Positions 6,687-7,832 of a stretch of 7,832 bases of DNA are shown here, piece after piece. The stretch spans positions 1 to 7,832 of the forward strand of contig JAIPDY010000152.1 of assembly GCA_021737445.1 (NCBI GenBank), written 5' to 3'. Source of the stretch: Desulfotignum sp. GTDB taxonomy: Bacteria > Desulfobacterota > Desulfobacteria > Desulfobacterales > Desulfobacteraceae. How positions within the stretch are numbered: position 1 is the first letter of the stretch; each line of letters starts with the position of its first letter. Below the pieces are notes generated by a model. It did no database searches. It was not told where the DNA came from and worked only from the letters and a program-made list of their open reading frames with translations. The position numbers and the translations under genes were made by a program.

Positions 6687-7832
6687 TCACATATCATCTG
6701 CTTCCTTGGTAACATCCATGGTTTCCACATCCGCCCGTCTGATCTGTTCGGCAGAGGTGGTGGACATTTCCGCTTTAAAGCACAGGCCCCACATCATGAT
6801 GATACCTAAGATCCACCAGATGATCTGCCAGGACCAGATGGGCGGAAACCCGGCAAAGGATATGGCAGTGTTGCCGATGAGAACCCCGGGTCCCAGGGCC
6901 ATGAGATACCATACCGGGACGGCGATCTTCATGTATCCGCGCCAGCGTTTGCCTTTTTCAGAGGGACCGTCAATGGAGTTGAGCCATTCCCTGACCTCTT
7001 TTTGCCGGGCAATGGTTTCTTCATCGTCTTTGATACCCAGACCACGGCACAGGTATGCCACGCCCAGTCCTACAAAAATACCCCAGCCTGCCGTGTGGAT
7101 GGACAGAGGATATTTCCAGACATAATAGGTGAGAAAACAGGCGACAATAGCGCTGATAAGGCCCAGTACCACGCCGATGCTCGGGAATCTGAATCCCCAG
7201 TGCACCCCTAACAGGCAGATGTACATGATGGTACCGAATGCCGTGGCAAACCCGCCGATCATGACGATGGCATCTGTGGATGTCAAAGAGACCACAACCG
7301 CAGCCGCTGCCAGGATGGTGGCAAAGATCCGGTTGGTCCAGATCTGCTCGGAGTGGGACCCGCCCTGTTTTTTAATATACCGCCACCACACATCCCGCTG
7401 GATAATGGTGCCGCCCGTGCCGATATAGGGGGCTGCCGTGGAATGGATGGCTGCAATGGCTCCCATGAACACCAGGCCCATGAGGGGTCCTGGCATAAAT
7501 TTGGTCATGAGCATGGGCACCACATCCCCGTCCACCTGGGGGGCCAGGTTTCCTGCCATCATCAGGATCCTTGCGCCGATGCCCTGGAAAGCGGTGAAAA
7601 AGAACAGGGCCAGGCCCACCACAAAGGTGGACATGAACACCTGCTGCCAGGCCAGGGGCTTGGGAGATGCAATACCAAAGTTCCACAGGGTAAAGGCCGG
7701 GGATGACTGTATCCCCATGAGGGCGAACATGTAGGTGAGGATCATCACTGCGGTCCACCCGCCCATGCCCAGGCCGAAGTGGATCAGACCGGGCACTTTC
7801 ATGTATTTGTCTTCAAGGCCGCCCATGGAGGC
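6687..7832 (-). CDS. Sodium:solute symporter (SSS family), C-terminal part; 5' end outside window
   Basis: 381 visible residues end at a TGA (6689-6687). The frame stays open through the right edge (Ala-Ser before the Met at 7826), and SSS transporters are usually 480-650 residues with about 13 helices, so that Met is internal and the N-terminal third is missing. About nine hydrophobic helices are visible. The segment GAIAAIHSTAAPYIGTGGT (122-140 counted from that Met) followed by IIQRDVWWRY matches the conserved SSS helix whose Ser/Thr pair (Ser129, Thr130) contributes to sodium binding. A cytoplasmic acidic/basic loop (about 263-298, with KDDEETIARQKEVREW) precedes the last two helices, and the tail is charged (ends KEADDM). 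The substrate cannot be read from the sequence; a monocarboxylate or other organic acid is plausible from the DUF294/exonuclease neighbourhood seen beside acetate-permease-like genes. Confidence 0.92.
   Translation of the reverse strand, partial: ASMGGLEDKYMKVPGLIHFGLGMGGWTAVMILTYMFALMGIQSSPAFTLWNFGIASPKPLAWQQVFMSTFVVGLALFFFTAFQGIGARILMMAGNLAPQVDGDVVPMLMTKFMPGPLMGLVFMGAIAAIHSTAAPYIGTGGTIIQRDVWWRYIKKQGGSHSEQIWTNRIFATILAAAAVVVSLTSTDAIVMIGGFATAFGTIMYICLLGVHWGFRFPSIGVVLGLISAIVACFLTYYVWKYPLSIHTAGWGIFVGLGVAYLCRGLGIKDDEETIARQKEVREWLNSIDGPSEKGKRWRGYMKIAVPVWYLMALGPGVLIGNTAISFAGFPPIWSWQIIWWILGIIMMWGLCFKAEMSTTSAEQIRRADVETMDVTKEADDM

Noticed and set aside
7824..7826. ATG at 7826 as the true start of the symporter
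   Set aside because: The frame is open to the edge and the visible protein lacks the first several helices of the SSS family.

Overview
The window looks like the chromosome of a Gram-negative anaerobe, most plausibly a sulfate-reducing member of the Desulfobacteraceae/Desulfobacterales. The basis is the moderate-to-high GC coding style, a long-form UbiD decarboxylase, a DUF374-type acyltransferase, and a cation symporter placed next to sensor/exonuclease and CBS-nucleotidyltransferase genes. This placement is inference from gene content and protein style; no marker gene is present. No rRNA, tRNA, CRISPR array, insertion sequence or phage gene is visible, and coding density is very high.

Left half (1-2334, + strand): the 3' two-thirds of a UbiD-family decarboxylase gene enters from the left edge. 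It is followed by a DUF374 lysophospholipid acyltransferase-like protein and then a small two-helix membrane protein with two zinc-ribbon cysteine sets. The last two are tightly coupled, because the Shine-Dalgarno of the third gene overlaps the end of the second. They run head-on into the minus-strand cluster with only 6 bp between stop codons.

Right half (2341-7832, - strand), read in the direction of transcription: (i) the C-terminal 381 residues of a solute:sodium symporter (SSS family), running off the right edge; (ii) a well-formed 28-codon gene for a membrane miniprotein, probably a symporter accessory peptide; (iii) a strong intrinsic terminator; (iv) a 677-residue membrane protein with a sensor-kinase-like front end (two TM segments, HAMP, PAS, degenerate kinase core) fused to an intact DEDDh 3'-5' exonuclease domain; (v) a divergent LemA-like membrane-anchored protein; and (vi) a CBS-CBS-DUF294 nucleotidyltransferase-like protein that lacks the usual N-terminal cyclic-nucleotide-binding domain. 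The last two overlap by ATGA at the preferred start.

Working model: the minus-strand genes form a transport-plus-signalling module. The symporter and its miniprotein move a small (perhaps organic-acid) solute. The membrane-tethered exonuclease and the predicted nucleotidyltransferase may be an opposing add/remove nucleotide pair that senses the transport or energy state through the PAS and CBS domains. The domain assignments are well supported by visible motifs; the functional link is inferred from gene order. The oddest points are the sensor-kinase-like exonuclease, the unlisted 28-aa gene, and the terminator whose T-run ends two bases before the exonuclease start codon.
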